From: Cellulomonas sp. WB94
GTDB taxonomy: Bacteria; Actinomycetota; Actinomycetes; Actinomycetales; Cellulomonadaceae
DNA length: 64,000 bases
Assembly: GCF_003115775.1 (NCBI RefSeq)
Contig: NZ_QEES01000005.1
Coordinates: forward strand, 124,001-188,000
Reading direction: 5' to 3'
Shown in pieces: positions 61,003-64,000 of this stretch; the first letter of the stretch is position 1, and each line of letters opens with the position of its first letter. A model generated the notes under the pieces. The model saw only the letters and a program-made list of their open reading frames with translations. It was not told the origin of the DNA and ran no database searches. Both the position numbers and the translations under genes were made by a program.

Positions 61003-61626
61003 GTGAATCTGCGACGAGCACTGAGCGAGATCCGCCAGGTCCCCACCGCGAAGTTCGCCCTGACCGCGCTCGTCCTCGCGCACGTGGCGATGGTGTCGGT
61101 CATGACGATGACGCCGGTGAGCCTCGCGATGCACGGTCACTCGATCACCATCGTCGGCATCACGATCAGCGTGCATGTCCTGGGGATGTACGCCTTCGCC
61201 CCGCTGGTCGGGTCGGCGGCGGACCGGTTCGGCCGGATGCCCGTGATCCTCGCCGGTCAGGGCGTCCTCGCGCTGTCCGCCATTCTCAACGTGGCGGCAC
61301 CGTCGTCCGCCGGTGTCGTCGTCGTGGGCCTGTTCCTTCTGGGGCTCGGCTGGTCGATCGTCACCGTACCGGCCTCAACGATGCTGTCGCAGTCGGTGCC
61401 GGCGGCGTCGCGCCCATTGGTCCAGGGCGCCGGCGACTCGGCGATGAACGCCGCGGCGGCGCTCGGGGCGATCGGGTCCGGAGCGATCATGGTCTCGCTC
61501 GGCTTCGCGTGGCTCGCCGGGATCTCCGGCGCGCTGATCATCCCCGTCCTGTGGCTCGCGGCCCGGCACACACGTGGCGTCCGACGGTCAGCCAGGCTCA
61601 TGCCCGTACGTCATCGCGAGGTATGA
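61003..61626 (+). CDS. MFS transporter, six-helix half
   Basis: This 207-residue protein has about six membrane helices and an MFS cytoplasmic loop motif ADRFGRMPVI between helices 2 and 3, as in half of a 12-helix major facilitator. No other MFS half is encoded upstream or downstream in any frame that I can see. It is either a truncated pseudogene starting at a chance GTG or a rare half-size protein. It lies 44 bp after the LysR gene on the same strand. Confidence 0.6.
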   Translation: MNLRRALSEIRQVPTAKFALTALVLAHVAMVSVMTMTPVSLAMHGHSITIVGITISVHVLGMYAFAPLVGSAADRFGRMPVILAGQGVLALSAILNVAAPSSAGVVVVGLFLLGLGWSIVTVPASTMLSQSVPAASRPLVQGAGDSAMNAAAALGAIGSGAIMVSLGFAWLAGISGALIIPVLWLAARHTRGVRRSARLMPVRHREV

Positions 61627-62284
61627 GCTCGCCCGGTTCGACCGTCCAAGGCTCGGCCGCAAGCGAGCCGTCGATCTCGCCGGTCGCGATGGCGGACGGT
61701 GAACGTGCGGGGCTTCAGGGGAGGCGCTCGCTTCAGGAATGACCACTCTGGCGGTGAGCGCGGCAGACTCCACAGGGTGATGCATGCAGAGCGCGCTCCG
61801 CTGGTCGCCCAGATCCAGCTCGCTGCGTCCCGGGAGCTGCCTGAGCCTGTATTGCGTGCTGCTCAGCAAGAGGCAGATCGCGGCCAACGCTCCGTCACGG
61901 TCGCCGAACTCGAGCCCGCGAGGATTGACCGTCTCAGCAGACTGCTCAGCCTCCGGGTTGTTTGGCCGCCTCGACCAGTTAGGTGCGGCGACGGACCTCG
62001 CAATCGGACCCCTGGAAGCACAGTCCCGGGACCTCGGCGAACCGGCGTGCTGGGAGTGCTACTCCCCACCTGGCGCTCAAGGGACCAACGGCCCGATTTG
62101 TCCGAATCCTAAGTGCCGGCACCATCGGTCGCGTCGCGCGTCCAACAGTGGAAGTCTGGCTGTCAGGACGTGAGGCGACTGGTGCGATGGCTGAGTCTGC
62201 GCGTTGTGGAGGCGCTCGAATGTCGACTCCGATGAGGCGGCCGACCCCGATCTCCCGCTCCGGCGGACCGGGGCGACGACGGTG
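61627..62284. other. Intergenic region, no gene recognised
   Basis: About 650 bp with GC-biased open frames but nothing family-like on either strand. Confidence 0.4.
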
Positions 62285-63025
62285 ATGGATCGCGCCACGA
62301 AGGTCAACGTTCCCCGGGTGAACGCCGCTGAGCCGGCGGACCTGGACATGTCATGGGCGTCCTTGTACCGGGCCGGCGCTCTGTCGGCGCTGCTCTATGT
62401 GCTGCTCGTGCTGGTGCCGGTCGTGCTGGTCTTCGTCGCGCCCGTCCCGCCCACTGACGGACGCGAGCTGCTCGAGTACATCGCCGCCCACAAGGTCGTC
62501 TACCTGACCGAGCTGGTGTGCTTCGTCGGGCTGAGCGTGCCCGCACTCATCGTCTTCGGCGCCCTGGCTGTGGCGCTGGGGCGGTCGAACAAGAGCATGG
62601 CGGCCATCGGCGGTCTGTTCGGGATCGCCTCGGAGGCCATCGCACTTGCCCTGGGCAGCAGCCCTCAGTCCCTGCACGGCGGGCTGGTCGTGCTCAGCGA
62701 CTCCTACCTGGCGGCCGGTACGGACGCCGAACGGGCCGGCCCGGTCAGCGCGGCGGACGCACTCATCGCGGCCACCAACGCGGTGTCCTGGGCCGGGATC
62801 CTGACAGCGGCTGCGATCCTCGTCCTGTCCCTGATCATGCGGAAGGCGCACTTCGGCAGCGTGGTCGGAATCCTCGGGGTTGTCGCCGGCGCGGCCGGGA
62901 TCATCTCCGAGTCGCTGCGACCCATGATCGGGTCGGCCTACCTGTTGTATGGGCTCCTGCTGCCGACCTGGTTCGCTCTGGTGGGCTGGAAGCTCCTTCG
63001 ACTCGACCGTCGGCGCACCTCGTGA
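62285..63025 (+). CDS. Multi-pass membrane protein (DUF4386-like)
   Basis: This 247-residue protein has about six hydrophobic segments (LYVLLVLVPVVLVFVAP; VYLTELVCFVGLSVP; SAAYL-type helices in the middle; ILTAAAILVLSLIM; VVGILGVVAGAAGIIS; YLLYGLLLPTWFALVG). The pattern resembles DUF4386 membrane proteins, whose function is unknown. The ATG at 62285 lies just ahead of the charged start. Its stop overlaps the SRPBCC start as GTGA. Confidence 0.65.
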   Translation: MDRATKVNVPRVNAAEPADLDMSWASLYRAGALSALLYVLLVLVPVVLVFVAPVPPTDGRELLEYIAAHKVVYLTELVCFVGLSVPALIVFGALAVALGRSNKSMAAIGGLFGIASEAIALALGSSPQSLHGGLVVLSDSYLAAGTDAERAGPVSAADALIAATNAVSWAGILTAAAILVLSLIMRKAHFGSVVGILGVVAGAAGIISESLRPMIGSAYLLYGLLLPTWFALVGWKLLRLDRRRTS

Positions 63026-63462
63026 GCCGGGTGCGAGGAAGTCTGGACATCGCCCGCCCGGTCGAGGAGGTCTTCGACCTCGTCGCCGACCAACGCAACG
63101 AGCCGAGCTTCAACCCCAAGATGACCGAAGCGACCATGCTCACCGACGGCCCGCTCGGCGTCGGGACCCGTTTCGGTGCAAAGGTTCTCAGCCGCGGCAA
63201 GCCGCTCCCGGTGACGATCGAGTACACCGCCTTCGACCGCCCGCACCGCATCGTCAGCCGCAGCGTCATGGCAGACGCGATCGCCGAGGGGCACGTGCAG
63301 TGCGACCCGACCCCGAGCGGCACGCGGTTCTCCTGGGACTGGACCGTGACGGTCTCTGGACCCGGCCGGTTCGCCGGGCCGCTGGTCGGTGTGATCGGGC
63401 GACGCCAGGAGCGCACCATCTGGACGAGCCTCAAACACCACCTCGAGGGCCGGGACACGTAG
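63022..63462 (+). CDS. SRPBCC (polyketide cyclase/START-like) protein
   Basis: This 146-residue protein begins VSRVRGSLDIARPVEEVFDL, continues VADQRNEPSFNPKM and TIEYTAFDRPHRIVSRS, and ends SLKHHLEGRD, the START-like helix-grip fold of SRPBCC proteins that bind hydrophobic ligands. Translationally coupled to the membrane protein, it may be its soluble partner. The ligand is unknown. Confidence 0.82.
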   Translation: MSRVRGSLDIARPVEEVFDLVADQRNEPSFNPKMTEATMLTDGPLGVGTRFGAKVLSRGKPLPVTIEYTAFDRPHRIVSRSVMADAIAEGHVQCDPTPSGTRFSWDWTVTVSGPGRFAGPLVGVIGRRQERTIWTSLKHHLEGRDT

Positions 63463-63606
63463 ACCCGCGGCGGCGGCCACGACGGTTCATCGAGTGCGCC
63501 GGGAATGCGCGCCGGGCGCCCGTCAGGCTCACGGGCGGTCGTCGTGACGTGGCCCACTCGGGCTGAGCGTCGGGTGCGCACACCACGAGCGGTCACCCTT
63601 GGCCCA

Positions 63607-63918
63607 CTAGCCCATCGCGAATGGCGTGACCTCGTAGACGTCGATCCGGCCGCCCATCGCGGAGTGTGGGTGACCGGCGAGCAGAGCCAGCGCGGCGTCG
63701 TGGCTGTCGGCCTCCACGATCGAGTATCCGCCGACCGTCGGATCGGCATCCGCGCTGACCGGCGCCGTCGGATCGCCGAAGTCGACCATCGCTGACCCGA
63801 CCCGGTCCCGCCACCCGAACCACGCGGCCGACATCTCCTGCATCTGCTCCGGCGTCGGCTGCGGCATCGATGCCATCGCTGCCGGGTCCGCCCGGTAGAT
63901 GAGCAAGTAGTGCGACAT
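63607..63918 (-). CDS. YCII-domain protein
   Basis: This 103-residue protein starts MSHYLLIYRADPAAMASMPQ. It has a central FGDPTAPVSAD segment and VGGYSIVEADSHDAALALLA with the YCII fold seen in DGPF/YCII proteins (a His and Asp near SHDAA). The fold is used by small metal-dependent enzymes and by accessory proteins next to sigma factors; the latter are not seen here. The ATG at 63918 has GGAG before it. Confidence 0.85.
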   Translation of the reverse strand: MSHYLLIYRADPAAMASMPQPTPEQMQEMSAAWFGWRDRVGSAMVDFGDPTAPVSADADPTVGGYSIVEADSHDAALALLAGHPHSAMGGRIDVYEVTPFAMG

Positions 63919-64000
63919 GGCTGGCTCCTTTGCTGGTCCGCGGCCCGATGCCGACGCTTCCCAGTATGGAACGGGATGCCCGCCGCGCATCCGCGCACAT

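Noticed and set aside
1-64000. CRISPR array
   Set aside because: No regularly spaced repeats or Cas genes were found.

Overview
The window is high-GC, densely coded DNA with many GTG starts, ATGA/GTGA start-stop overlaps and families typical of Actinomycetota. A member of the Micrococcales (for example a Cellulomonas-like organism) would fit, but no rRNA or marker gene is present to decide this. The gene content mixes ordinary sugar-utilisation operons with accessory DNA that has been broken by insertion sequences and frameshifts.

Region 1 (1-11.2 kb) is a copper-tolerance island. It holds a DUF2933-like small membrane protein, a non-canonical Lgt paralogue, a thioredoxin/CcdA/glutaredoxin-like thiol-redox operon, a SHOCT-domain protein, copZ, a 32-residue membrane mini-protein, the Cu(I) ATPase copA, an OmpR-type regulator with its histidine kinase, and a frameshifted VanY-like peptidase. 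Four tandem 9-2-9 bp repeats (TSAAGRNNN-N2-TSAAGRNNN) lie in front of four of these units, plus degenerate half-sites in front of a fifth. They closely resemble the CopR box described in Corynebacterium glutamicum, so I read the island as one CopRS-type regulon.

Region 2 (11.4-15.5 kb) is mobile-element debris: an IS3-family element, a tRNA 3'-end fragment that may be an attachment site, an IS1380-family element with a 4-bp target duplication, and the C-terminal part of a MobF/TraA relaxase-helicase.

Region 3 (15.6-23 kb) is a sugar or polyol operon on the minus strand (ATPase, permease, lipoprotein binding protein, Gfo/Idh/MocA dehydrogenase, TIM-barrel isomerase). A ROK regulator is divergent to it, with a perfect palindrome in between.

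Region 4 (23-30.5 kb) has an ArdC-like antirestriction pseudogene, a two-tyrosine-recombinase transposon with a pRiA4b ORF-3-like passenger, a truncated acetyltransferase, a PLDc_N protein, and a TetR-controlled pair: an AhpD-like protein and a DoxX_2/isoprenylcysteine-methyltransferase fusion.

Region 5 (30.6-39.4 kb) contains a complete fructose PTS locus (regulator, FruK, IIA, IIBC, HPr, EI) flanked by 107-bp near-identical direct repeats. Each repeat lies in a broken piece of a MerA-like flavoprotein gene. Next to it are a MerR regulator and a small thioredoxin-fold protein. One broken piece is fused to the 3' end of a guaB1-like gene.

Region 6 (39.4-52.8 kb) has an IS630 element, two EAL-domain proteins, a complete ribose operon (lacI-rbsA-rbsC-rbsB-rbsK-rbsD) behind a 32-bp perfect palindrome, a CoA-binding protein and a cupin.

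Region 7 (52.9-64 kb) has a PAS-PAS-GGDEF-EAL protein, three aldo/keto reductases plus a 3-hydroxyisobutyrate-dehydrogenase-like protein under a divergent LysR regulator, half of an MFS transporter, a membrane protein, an SRPBCC protein and a YCII-domain protein.
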